DNA of 64,000 nucleotides, taken from positions 52,970,122 to 53,034,121 of the forward strand of contig CM063108.1 in NCBI GenBank assembly GCA_031841125.1, given 5' to 3'. The position numbers and the translations under genes are program-made. This document shows, in pieces, positions 13,301 through 22,507 of this stretch. The notes under the pieces are model-generated. The model made no database searches. It was not told the DNA's origin and worked only from the letters and a program-made list of their open reading frames with translations. Source of the DNA: Acanthococcus lagerstroemiae (lineage: Eukaryota; Arthropoda; Insecta; Hemiptera; Eriococcidae). Numbering within the stretch: the stretch's first letter is position 1; every line of letters begins with the position of its first letter.

Positions 13301-16300
13301 ATTCCAAGCAATAATTCGGTCGAAACTCTTGTTACGTCAGTTCCCTCTCTCCGCACGTGAAGCCGATTTAGAATTTACTTTTGCTGTATTGTTGAACGTG
13401 TGTTGATCGAAAAAAATGAACCTCCAGATGCAAACCGCATACTTTAGTTTGTAAATGCGATTCGAATAAACGTAAATTCACCACCTAGATTGAGTGGGTC
13501 GGACGGAAGATTAAATACCTACTGCGCATTAGCTAAAATTCGGAGCCATTATAAACGTCTTACTAATTACACCAATAATGCAAACGCGTAGTCGTCGAAA
13601 ACAAAAACACCAATGTCCGATGATGAGTCATCGAGTAGTATTCCAGTACAAGTAATTGCAGACTTACGGAATGCTCTACATATCGAGACTAATTTGTTCG
13701 TCCTTGTTTCGCAGATGGACACAAGAAGACCGACAACGAAGACGTGAAAGTGAATTTCGAGCAATTCTGTAAGATCGTTTCCGAGCTGAATTTGAACTGC
13801 GATAAAAAGTATTCAAACGGAAACATCGACAGTGAGTATCTTTCTGTGTTCCGTCAACGTAAGATTCTCAGGTTATCTTACGGTCAACCCTTTTGCTGAT
13901 TACAGAACGTACCAGTTGCACGAAATTCTTTCGATCCTTGTCGACGCCTGACGACAAATCGACGTTCACGTCAGCCGACGACAAGCTGCATTTCACGGAC
14001 ATCTATTTAGGCGGCGACTGTCACTCGTGTATGAACTGGAGGCAGAAAATCGCAATTCCGATGATCAGGTTCGCAGCCTGTTGTATTCGATTTCGACTAT
14101 TTATGCTGTTTTCCACATGATATGATGACGTCTTTTCTAATTTTGCTATCAACCCGAGCCCTGGAATCCGCCCTTTCGAGCATTACTTCAGAGACGTCGG
14201 GGAGGCTGTTAGGGCTGTCTTAGCTCTCTTCCCTTCTGGCCGAAAAACCGGCCTAGCTCGAAATCTGGCGAGTTGCTACAGGGCTCGAACCCGGGACCTC
14301 CGGATTCCGAGGCCAACGCGCTATCCATTCGGCCAACCAGACCCCTACATAATATGATTACTAAGAAAATAAAAAGTTCCAAATTATAATGATCAACCTT
14401 TGTGTACAGGAATGCGTGCTTGACGTTCTACAATCCAGAGAACGAGCGTAGAACGAATCAGAAGTTGTCGTCCTCCGAGTTCTCCGTTATTAATAATTCT
14501 AGCGTGCTGCTGTTCGTAATCGACAACGTATCGCGTTCCTTGTTCACAATGATTTTGGTGAGTCCAGGGGTTGAGTACATAAAAACGCAGAGTGTTCCAG
14601 CATTATTGTAGAAAGCGTGGAAAATTGAACTTTTTACGGGGGGGGGGGGGGTTAGAATTTATCTGGTACATCATGAGTAACCTAATACCTTCGTGTTGGG
14701 AAATTGAAGATGAAATAAAAATAAAAAAAATTAAATAAGTCCTCTTCGGCTGGCCTGATGGACGCATTGTTGACGTGTCCAGTTTTTAAATTCTCAGGTA
14801 GAATTAAGAAAAGTGACTGGTAGCGGTGTTTCGTCCTGTTCGAATCCACAAGTGTAGAAAGGAAAACTTCGTTTAAAATTTGAATTTGCAAGCGCCTTCT
14901 GTGTAGGCAGAATGTCCACAATGCCAATTTCAGTACCGTGGGTCATTGGAAACATGTGAAATTTCACGTCATTCGGCGAAAAAACGAAGTTGGCCCTTCC
15001 AGTTCAGTTTTTCAAAATAAGCAACAGGTTACTAATACAAACGTTGAAATGCGTTCATTACACATCATGAATCAAATCCGGATTTATAAAGACAATAGTA
15101 AAAATAAAGTTCTCTTACTCCATAGTACAGGCGATATCTGCACAAAAAAAGTGAATAGAAACATTTTTGAAGGCCAAAAGCGGATTTTGTTGAAAAATGT
15201 TAGGCTAGGTGTCAGAAACAACTTTGAAAATTCCGTCCCCAAAAAGCTGTGTTCACTTTTCTGTGGCATGTTTTAGCCCCTCAAAATCAGTTTTTTGCAA
15301 ATATTTCAAAAAGTTGAAGTCCTAGGAAAAAAAATCTTCAGACAAAAAATATTCCTCGTAGGATTTCCTTTAAAATGATGTATTTGAAGTTGAGTATATA
15401 GGCCGCATAGTTAGCCTGAAAATGTCCTTGAAAGTAATCACATTTTCAGCTTTTCAGAAAAACGAACAGATTTCCGCGAATATCTCGAAATTATCAACTC
15501 CTACAAGAAAGTGTATGATGAAAAAAAAAAAATTCCCGTGAAATGTATCACGACCCCTCCCCACCAGGGATGCCAATAATTATGTAACGAAATTTACTGA
15601 AAAGTCCGATGTCCCACCCAAATTTCGGAATAAGATTTTTTTCATAAAGCGAACATTACAGCCAAGGGGGCCCGGCTGAGACTCAGGTGCCGCCGACCTT
15701 ACCTGTACCACCATCGGCGGGGATTTCTTCCGTTACAAGTCGCGCTTGTGTTGAATCAGGGGTACGTCACGTCACGGTCCCACAGTCTACAGTAACGGAG
15801 AAATTGTGTGCCTCTATAGCCCATATGGCCCCGAAATAGGTTCGATCAACCATCACGGTTACGGGGTGAGGAGCTGAAGATGGCCAAGCATGTGAATCAG
15901 TCATCCATGACCATTATCCGCATAGAAGCTACGGTTCCCCCCGCAGTGGAAACGTTTATTTCATTTATTGTTTATACATTTCGTGAACTTGGCGTGAAAT
16001 TCGCAATGGGTTAAAAGCATTCGCGTTCAACCCCCAATTAAAATTAAATTTTTTCTTATCGTGAGGGTTTTCGTCCGACGTCCGATCATGTTATGAGTTA
16101 TCTGAAACGCCTCCTGTAGAAACTAAAGGGGAGAGGGCATAGAAGTATCCCCTCATTTCGGCTTATATAACCAAAATTAATATCGTATTTTTATGGTTGG
16201 GTATTTTACCTGCAAATAATTGAACTATCATATAGTTTTTGATCTATTTTAGTCCAGAGTCGTGGGCGAGGGCTGACACATGCTTGCCGCCGTGTCTTCG

Positions 16301-18729
16301 CTAGTATACCGAAATTGTTAATAAAAGTCCTTCGACTGCTTTGTGGCGTCCTCTGAGCTGATTTTGAGATGTCTGATTCACATCAGGGTGATGTAACTAA
16401 AATATGCCTTCTTAAGTGTGTTTTTCCTTTTCTCCCTCCTTCGATCCACCTTCCAAGGGCACCCTGGCGGGGTTTTCAGACAGTCGGTACCAGTGAAAAA
16501 ACGTTATCCCCTATCAGCTGTATGGAAGTCCAATGGGTGATTTTTTGGGCCATAGTTTTGGAAATAGCGAACTAGACACACGGGGGTAGAACGTAGTCAA
16601 CCACGAAATGTATCAATGTTATTCTGGATACGAATCACGTAGAAAATATTTCTCCGATATTTACCGCTTACCTGTACAAAGTTATGACCTGAATTGAAAT
16701 TGGTTCGAGGCGTGACTGGGGGGACTCTACCAGTTTTGCATTTTATGCCATGGCCATGGATGGGCCCCAAAATCTCGTGGGAAAGAAGAGCCAAGTGGTT
16801 ATAGGTCGGGTAAAAGTTTCGAAAGCAACGAAGAAGGTTCGGCTGACGTAATCCATTAATCCCGCTGGTCGGCTGGTGAAAGTGGTCAGAGTTTTCGTAT
16901 TCTTGGCGGCAACACCGCGCGTAAGTTAATTGATCCGTACTTTCTTATTTTTGTTTCATATTTCTGATTTTCCTTTTTTCAAATTGTTCTGGTAGTTTTT
17001 TCTTATTTTATATTTCTTAGTCTGCGTAAATACTCGAAAAACTCAGAAAAATATTATAATACTGCCTCAAAACAAGCTTCGCTCAGTGAGTGTCACAAAA
17101 TAAGACGCAATAAAGATTTCATTTCATTTAAAAAAGAAAAGAGTCCTCGTGGACTCCCCCAACTTGTGTCCACATGCATCGGGACTGAACCGCGGACGAC
17201 GGCGTTTGTTAATGTAGAGGCCACCTCATTTTATTTTAGTGTTTTGTTTTGTTATATAGTGATGGTTCACATTTGCCTTATTTTTTAATTTCATCGCAAT
17301 CCTATACGTTTTTTAATTCGTCGTCTTCACCTGGCCTTGAGCCATTTCAACTTTCCCTCGCCATGTAAACACTCACTTCTGACTCTTGGTGTGTAATATA
17401 CTATTTATGTGTAAACGCTGAGTATTCTTTCATAAGAAATGGAGTGGGGGTCATGACGCTACTTTTGTTTCTATTATCCGACCGAGCCAACATTTTCAGG
17501 GATTTACCTTCTCACCTAAGGAAACAATAATCCGCCCAGTACTCATCGGAATTCAGAGAAAAAATTTAATCAATATGAATGGCTCGCACCAGTACAGAAA
17601 ATTCTGTGTCGAATACTTTTTGCTTGAGTTTTCTTTCTATTATAATAGTCATCCCTTCATCGCAAAAGAAAATTGAGTGTTCAGGCCATTGAGTTTATCT
17701 GAAAATGTTTCTATTTAAAATCACCGACCCCTTCAATCCGTACAATAGGCAATAAAATCAAAAACTAATTTTAATCTCTTCAGATGGTGGTGACAATTTT
17801 CCCCTTCGAAGTTATATGCTAAATAACATTACCCCTACAAATTTTATCTACTCATCGATGACTATGGGTCGAAATTCAAAATCACCCAGCTCCGTCGATC
17901 TGCACCATAGATGACGAAGTCGCAAAACCAATTTTAATAGGCAGGGGCGAGATGGCACATTTCTGCGAAGTTTCGTACCAAGCAACATATTACCCCATTA
18001 TTTTCTTTTATTCATCGGAATCTATCACTGCGAATGATTTATGCTGAAACACCCTGTTGAATGTTTTGTGCACCGAATTTGGACAGAAATGGGACGAAAG
18101 CTTAATCGATTTGTGATTTGACATTTCAGGCCGGTTACTACCTGGGAGTTGGCGCTAATATGGTGCTGTGCATTCAACAGTTACCAGAGCAGTGTGTCAT
18201 CGGTTCGGACGAGGTGAGAACGGGGAAAGTTAATCCAACTGGACAACGCTGAAGTTGCCAGTGAGGATCTGCAGAAAGCGTTTTCATGCGGACGAAGATT
18301 CCGGCGGCTATCACTAGAAATTTTCTCGCGGCCCTGTTTTGAAAAGCTTGAAATGAAAAATAACTTTTGGGAGAACATCTTCATATTTTGATAATGCTTC
18401 ATTTGTCGTGGAATATTGAGGTGTCCTGCTTACGGAAACGTGCTCTAGGATTGAATTCGTCTAAGTCATGGCCGTACTTTTCTTTTCATCTCGAACAATA
18501 GCGACGGTTAACGTTGTTCATATTCGCACTCAACTTCACATTATCCGTTGATGTTTTAATTCTGCAAGTGTTTAATTTGAGTTTTGTATTACAGTTATCC
18601 CCGTTGGCGCTGAAAGATTACAATCGAGGGCGTATGTACTTAGCAGATATGGCGAGACGTGAAAATGTTCCTATATACGAATCAATCCCGGACGCTGTCG
18701 AAGCGGCTATTAAAAAATGTATCGGATGA
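4112..18729 (+). CDS. Tandem nucleoside 2-deoxyribosyltransferase-like protein with EF-hand-like linker
   Basis: Spliced gene with coding exons 4112-4307, 8800-9014, 9092-9200, 10726-10781, 10866-10929, 11207-11285, 13715-13831, 13906-14068, 14410-14557, 18130-18213 and 18595-18729. All introns are GT-AG and every junction keeps frame. From ATG 4191 (good context, AAAAATGTCC) the protein has 428 residues; the frame stays open upstream to an AG at 4111, so a longer N-terminus is possible. Domain order is an NDT-like domain (about residues 8-150, motif FLGGSCNPTTWR and DWSPELIELEHQAK), an EF-hand-like pair (about 165-245) and a second NDT-like domain (about 270-428, motif YLGGDCHSCMNWR). The fold family (Pfam Nuc_deoxyri_tr2) is known from sequence; catalysis in animals is not established. 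It may be the arthropod protein called raw, but I cannot confirm that. The cellular role is unknown. Confidence 0.85.
5295..6344. mobile_element. Head-to-head palindromic Tc1/mariner-like element
   Basis: Two arms of about 480-500 bases are diverged inverted copies: both carry TIRs TACAAAGNGTGGTCC at their outer ends (5295 and 6344), flanked by TA on both sides, the duplication made by Tc1/mariner transposases. Each arm encodes the C-terminal end of a transposase reading toward its own TIR: the plus copy (5864-6109) has WPERMRRCIAHKGRYFE, like the closing helix of DDE transposases of this superfamily, and an acidic tail VAMESDGDE; the minus copy (5535-5819) has WPERMRRW and the same tail. The catalytic core is absent, so the element is non-autonomous. 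A 58-base unit with TTGGCCGCGCAGG is tandemly duplicated in the centre (about 5781-5897). Confidence 0.7.
7544..7609. repeat. Near-perfect hairpin in foldback centre
   Basis: TAGGCAAAATACTATACACG... at 7544-7570 is the inverse of 7583-7609, separated by a 12-base loop; one base of 27 differs. It includes CACGGGTGCAG / CTGCACCCGTG. It lies between the inner inverted copies of the foldback element and may be its symmetry centre or another nested palindrome. Confidence 0.75.
8181..8356. mobile_element. 176-bp MITE nested in foldback arm
   Basis: The ends ACAGGGCTGG and CCGGCCCTGT form a terminal inverted repeat with one mismatch in ten. Both ends are flanked by AAAGTC (8175-8180 and 8357-8362), a 6-base direct duplication. 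It interrupts the AGGAAAGCATA array, which resumes on both sides, so it inserted later. An internal hairpin GCACCAGG...CCTGGTGC is present. The superfamily is not certain. Confidence 0.6.
8800..9200 (+). CDS. Exons 2-3, rest of NDT-like domain 1
   Basis: Exons 8800-9014 and 9092-9200 are joined in phase 2 across a 77-base intron. They encode QVSDWSPELIELEHQ (the conserved acidic/aromatic patch after the NP motif), a core strand LLYVIDNQTR, a helix plus strand RRKVVIVINLYQGPGQ, and the closing helix and strand RKIPVFSEVNEAV. This is the complete C-terminal half of a deoxyribosyltransferase-like domain. The preceding 4.5-kb intron is filled with foldback elements. Confidence 0.85.
9612..10130 (+). 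repeat. Left arm of 3.5-kb exon-enclosing inverted repeat
   Basis: About 520 bases of intronic sequence that recur in reverse complement at 12153-13125. Matching blocks in order include GAAAAGGTACCGTATGTCG, GCTTCAATGTAGACTGAAAT, TCTCGGCGTC...GCGCCAATCCGTCTCA, GGATATCCTGCGAA and ATTATTATGCGCAGCTG. Similarity looks like roughly 75-80 percent by eye. It is likely one of two copies of the same unclassified transposon, inserted in opposite orientations. Confidence 0.65.
10726..11285 (+). CDS. Exons 4-6, first EF-hand-like motif (enclosed by inverted repeat)
   Basis: Three small exons, 10726-10781, 10866-10929 and 11207-11285 (56, 64 and 79 bases). They encode an amphipathic helix ending LKLMRMKEAFESL, an EF-loop-like stretch DTEKCGLISSAD and the following helix ICKAFRLLTQ. 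The loop has D at positions 1 and 12 and G at 6 but C at 5, so calcium binding is doubtful. Together they total 199 bases, not a multiple of three, so skipping them would shift the frame. They sit in the loop of a large intronic inverted repeat. Confidence 0.8.
11560..11880. repeat. AT-rich low-complexity intronic stretch
   Basis: Almost entirely A and T, made of TTATTTATAAATAAATAAA-type words with rare G and C. No gene or defined repeat unit is visible. It lies in the intron after the exon ending at 11285. Confidence 0.6.
12153..13125 (-). repeat. Right arm of exon-enclosing inverted repeat
   Basis: Reverse-complement counterpart of 9612-10130, with the same blocks in mirrored order. It is interrupted by a hAT-like MITE at 12236-12795 that is absent from the left arm, so the MITE inserted after the two arms were in place. 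Three coding exons (10726-11285) lie between the arms. Confidence 0.65.
12236..12795. mobile_element. hAT-like MITE with internal minisatellite
   Basis: The ends carry CAGGGATGTACCAA at 12236-12249 and its exact reverse complement at 12782-12795. The flanking octamers TTTTTACG and ACATTACG share five of eight bases, compatible with a decayed 8-bp hAT target duplication. Long G and C tracts sit just inside both ends. The interior (about 12290-12720) is a degenerate tandem array of a 75-115 base unit containing CAACTCAAAATTCCCAA and GTCAAAGCAAGCAAAA. No transposase is present. Confidence 0.6.
13715..14068 (+). CDS. Exons 7-8, second EF-hand-like motif and start of NDT-like domain 2
   Basis: Exons 13715-13831 and 13906-14068. 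The first encodes GHKKTTDN-like acidic/polar loop residues and a helix VNFEQFCKIVSEL, resembling the second half of an EF-hand pair but with a non-canonical loop. The second encodes a polar linker and then TDIYLGGDCHSCMNWR, clearly the same motif as GGSCNPTTWR in domain 1. The domain is therefore a diverged tandem copy. Confidence 0.8.
14151..14347 (-). mobile_element. tRNA-derived SINE, full-length head
   Basis: Read on the minus strand it begins with a tRNA-like head: A-box TGGCCGAATGG (plus coordinates 14325-14335) and B-box GGTTCGAGCCC (14281-14291), 33 bases apart as in RNA polymerase III promoters. A body with GGCCGGTTTTTCGGCC follows and it ends near GGGCTCGGGTT. The head most resembles an arginine tRNA. 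A second, head-truncated copy is at 49131-49297. It lies in the intron between exons 8 and 9. Confidence 0.75.
14410..18729 (+). CDS. Exons 9-11, C-terminal half of NDT-like domain 2
   Basis: Exons 14410-14557, 18130-18213 and 18595-18729 (stop TGA). They encode ACLTFYNPENERR, a core strand LLFVIDNVSRSLF parallel to LLYVIDNQTR in domain 1, YYLGVGANMVLCIQQ, and the closing RRENVPIYESIPDAV, matching RRKIPVFSEVNEAV of domain 1. The DWSPE segment of domain 1 is not conserved here, so this copy may be structural rather than catalytic. The intron 14558-18129 is the longest within this half. Confidence 0.85.
15640..15960. repeat. GC-rich intronic insert of unknown type
   Basis: This roughly 320-base stretch stands out from the AT-rich intron by its GC content, with CCGGCTGAGACTCAGG, CACCATCGGCGGGG and TTCCCCCCGCAG. 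It looks like an inserted repeat (possibly SINE-like), but no clear A/B boxes or terminal repeats are visible and no copy is seen elsewhere in the window. Confidence 0.3.
17140..17230 (-). mobile_element. Possible tRNA-like SINE fragment
   Basis: On the minus strand GGTGGCCTCTACA could be a diverged A-box and GCGGTTCAGTCCCG matches a B-box. They are followed by a small hairpin GAGTCC-ACGA-GGACTC and a T-rich tract, like a polymerase III terminator. The A-box match is weak and no second copy is seen in this window. Confidence 0.35.
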
Positions 18730-19290
18730 GATTACGCGACGATCTGATGACTGTGATATTTACGAATAAGAAGTTTAACTTATTTAATGTTGTTTCTGTG
18801 AACTTAATTTTAAGACGAGAGCCATTTATGTGTATTCTTGACCCTGAATTTAGACTTGTTTACTTAAATCATGTTTGTGTGTGTTCTTATACATCATCAC
18901 TCTACTTGGAATTTTCGAATGCATCACAATGCAGGTAGTGAATTTTTGTCCAGTATTACAGAGATCGCTTTACGCTACCTCCCGCGCATCACATTTGTAC
19001 ATAACTCGATTTGATGAAGTATTAATTTTTTTATATTGTAGATAGTAACACTGAGTATATCATTATAAGAAGAATATTTTTTATACTTTTACAAAAAATA
19101 ACGTTGATTAATCGACTGTATTAAACCTAAGTTTAATAACGGAAGAGTGTTTAGATGGTGAAACATTCCAGCGTAATAATTAATATTATTTACTGACTGT
19201 GAGGAACAACCGAAGATATCCAGTCTAAGTAGGCTGTATTGCCATTTTGAATCTGCAACATTTTCAATAAAGTTGTTCAAAGTTCAATCG
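18730..19290 (+). other. 3' UTR of NDT-like gene
   Basis: The sequence after the TGA at 18727-18729 is AT-rich without open frames of note. AATAAA at 19266-19271 in TTTTCAATAAAGTTGTTC is the most plausible polyadenylation signal, giving a 3' UTR of about 560 bases. Confidence 0.5.
19266..19271 (+). terminator. Polyadenylation signal AATAAA
   Basis: Canonical hexamer about 540 bases after the stop codon of the NDT-like gene, followed by a GTTGTTC-type GU-rich stretch. No other canonical AATAAA was noticed between the stop and this point. Confidence 0.5.
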
Positions 19291-21178
19291 TAAATAACTG
19301 CACTGGTAGTAGAAATTAGTCAATTGATCGTATATTAAATATAGTAGATACTGACCGGCGTTGAAATCACTTCGCATACTTCGTAGGGGTGATTTGACCT
19401 AAAGATCAAATATAATTATAAACGCTGCAGTATTCTATACTACAAAATGGACGACCGATCACCTAGGTTAATCTTTTCGTAAAAATTATACTCACTTAAT
19501 ATATTCGGTAAGATTTGAAACCACAGACGTACGTGTTTTAATGATCTGTAAGAAATTCCAATTCAGTAGTACAGTTGGATGAAAGCTCGTTGAAACTAGA
19601 ATGAATGAATGGTACGTACCATCAACACTTCAGAGTCTTCGTTGATCTTATTTTCCCATTCGTATCTGAAATCACCCGACTCATTAGAAGATATGAAGCA
19701 GGAAATTTATGTAGAACAGACCAAACAAGACGGGGGAGGGTTAATATAAGAATCAAGAGGCAGGGAATTCACTTGATACTTACATAGATGTAATTTTGGG
19801 AATTATATTCACGCAGGCAGCCAGTTTCTGGGACACAGCGCCACTGAAATTAATATTTAAAATTCAAAACCAGTGTACGAAAGTTGCCACTGACTGATCG
19901 ATAGTACAATTTGAAACACTCACTGAGCGAGCTTCTTCGCGACTTCCTCATTGGGGGCGGTGACGTAAGCAATCGAATGTGTACCAGCTTCATAAGCCAT
20001 ACTTGATGATTTCCGAGTCAGCAAGCTGAATATTAAACTTCCTAGACAAATTAGAAATGCTGCCGAGACTACACAGAAGAATATATCGAGTTAATAAGCT
20101 ATTAGTGATAATCGTGTATGGTTTCAAGAAGTCCAACCTTTTTGTGCTGCGTTTGCAGTTTGGGATTGAAAATTGAACGATATCACTTTTATTCAACAAC
20201 TTTAATGACCTCATTGAGTGTTTTTGTGAAATTAACTACAAGGGGATTTGAAACAAGATTTCAAATTTTGAAACTGAAACGTATACTTACTGGACATTAA
20301 CAAATACACATTACTTTTCATTCGTAGAGGACTGAAATATGAATAATATGATGAATGTTGGATAGCACCAGAGGCACAAAGGGTGATTCGATCACAAAAT
20401 AATGAGAAATTCCAAGTTAATCCATAAATATCTAATATCCAGCTATTCGCGACCGGCAAGAAAATATGATAAGATTCGAGGCAACTGATAACAATCGATG
20501 ATAAAAAAAGTCAAACTTTGTATACAAGGTCAATTTGGAAATTAGTTTGACGTCATACAAAACTCAACCAATCAAATTTCAAGTTTGTACTACTGTTAGC
20601 GGTCAGCATTTTTTCAAGGTTTATGTTTTATATTTTCTGAATCTGGCCACACTGGTGGCCTGCTGACGTGTTTGAATATCTTGCAAAACAAGATCATCCT
20701 GTAGGCTGTAGTGGTCTTTATCAGTAATGAAGTTAACATATTACTTGAAATTCTTACATTCCGGAAGGTGAAATTGGAAGTCAGTTAATATGGAATCGTT
20801 AATTATGTGAAAATAATTCTGGATATTCTTCGTATCACCACTCGAACCCAATTCCATGAAATGGTGGCGTTGATATTCACGAATGGATCTTCGCCCTAGT
20901 TCAACTCTGCTTCCATACACTTTCCATCTACGAATGTGAGTTTTCTTCAAGTTTTCGTTGTTTTTAGTATGACTCGTGTGAACGTTGTAGCCATTTCCCC
21001 GTGTGATTGCGATGACATCATTGTTCCTTAATTTTTTACTGGCGAATATTCGTGAAATTTTCCATTGGCTGCCGTTAGTGGTTGTTGCGATTGTTATTAT
21101 ATCATTCGAATTGTAATATGACTACAGGTATAGATCGTTATCATCAGTTTGTACCTAAAAAGCTCAAATCTAGTCGCG
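19291..21178. other. Intergenic region before GBF1
   Basis: No convincing gene is present. Short open frames on both strands (19605-19787, 19990-20459, 20741-20950) have no recognisable domains. The last few hundred bases should include the GBF1 promoter and 5' UTR; no clear TATA box was identified. Confidence 0.5.
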
Positions 21179-22507
21179 ATGACTGTGGATTATCCCGACA
21201 ATGGGATCGATGTGGTCCAGGGTGAAGTATCTGCCCTGATGAGCTCCATGCGCAAAGCTTATTGGTCTCGAAGAACATATCAGGTAACTGTGGAAATTCT
21301 TCACTATTAACTCGCGGTTTGTTATTTTCGTGTACTGATGAAACGATTTCTTCGCCTTTAGGAGGATGAAAATAACCCGTTGCTGAAAAATCTCAGCGAG
21401 CTGGAGAACATACTGAGCCAGATTTCAGATCTCAAGGAAATAGAACCGATCACATTTTTAGGTTCGTGTTGAATACTGGTTCGCAAAACTACCGAATTCG
21501 TTTCTAGTAAATCCAATTCGTCTTGTTTACCATGTATATTTCATAATTGTGTCTGTATTTAGGCCCATTTTTGGAGGTTATCAAATCGAATGAGACGACG
21601 ATCGCAGTGACAATTTTAGCATTGAATTCTGTCGATAAGTTCATTTCCTACGGTTTGATTGGTGAGTTGGAACCTGAGTATAATATCCCATCCTATCGAG
21701 ATTTTGGACACGTGGAAGTTTTTCCGTAATAGCCAAATCACGAGATATTCATGTGCAAGGCTAAAGCTGATGCAAGTTCTATGATAAGTGTTTAGCTTCG
21801 TAAGACGATTTCGCTGCTAGTGATGGAATTTAAGATTTCATTCAAATGAATTATAAATCATTTCAGGTGGAATTTCTGATAAATATTTACTGCCCGTGAT
21901 TGAAAATATTGCAAATACATTGGCTAATTCTCATTCTTTCGCTACTGACATACTAATGGAAATCGTTGAAGTAAGTTCATGATTGTATTTTCAAGTTATC
22001 GATCATAGCGACTCACGTAGAGTCAGTTATTACGAATCGTGTATAATTGTGGTCAAAGATACACCAGTTTCTCAGCCCCAAAAATTGAAAATCTTTATAG
22101 GAATAAGCCAAAATTAGGGTATTAGTTACATGTTACGAATGGTATTGGGCCTCATTACCCATCTAAAAAGTTTCTAATTAACAAATTTCGTTTTATAGGT
22201 TTCACGGACCCTGGTTATGTCACCATTAGGTCGCCAATTAACGAATGATAGTGTTTGTAATATTATGTTGCGGTGTTTCAAGATATGCTTCGAAACCCAT
22301 TTTGATGGTACGTAGCATGTAATCAAAATGCGCAATGTGTGATTGGAAATTCTCGTTTCATGTTCATTTTCATTTGTTTGTTTTGAATTCGTAGAAAAAC
22401 TTCGGCGTAATGCTGAGCATTGCTTGAAACGCATAGTGGAGCTTTTGTTTCGACGATTACCTGATTTTATTCAGACCTCGGTGGATAAGAATTTGGATCA
22501 TAATAAA
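21179..22507 (+). CDS. garz: GBF1 exons 1-6, DCB domain
   Basis: Exons 21179-21283, 21362-21461, 21563-21661, 21867-21970, 22199-22307 and 22395-22507. They encode the dimerisation/cyclophilin-binding (DCB) region: [58 protein letters not shown] and [11 protein letters not shown], typical of the large Arf-GEFs. The region mediates self-association and membrane targeting in the family. Confidence 0.92.
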
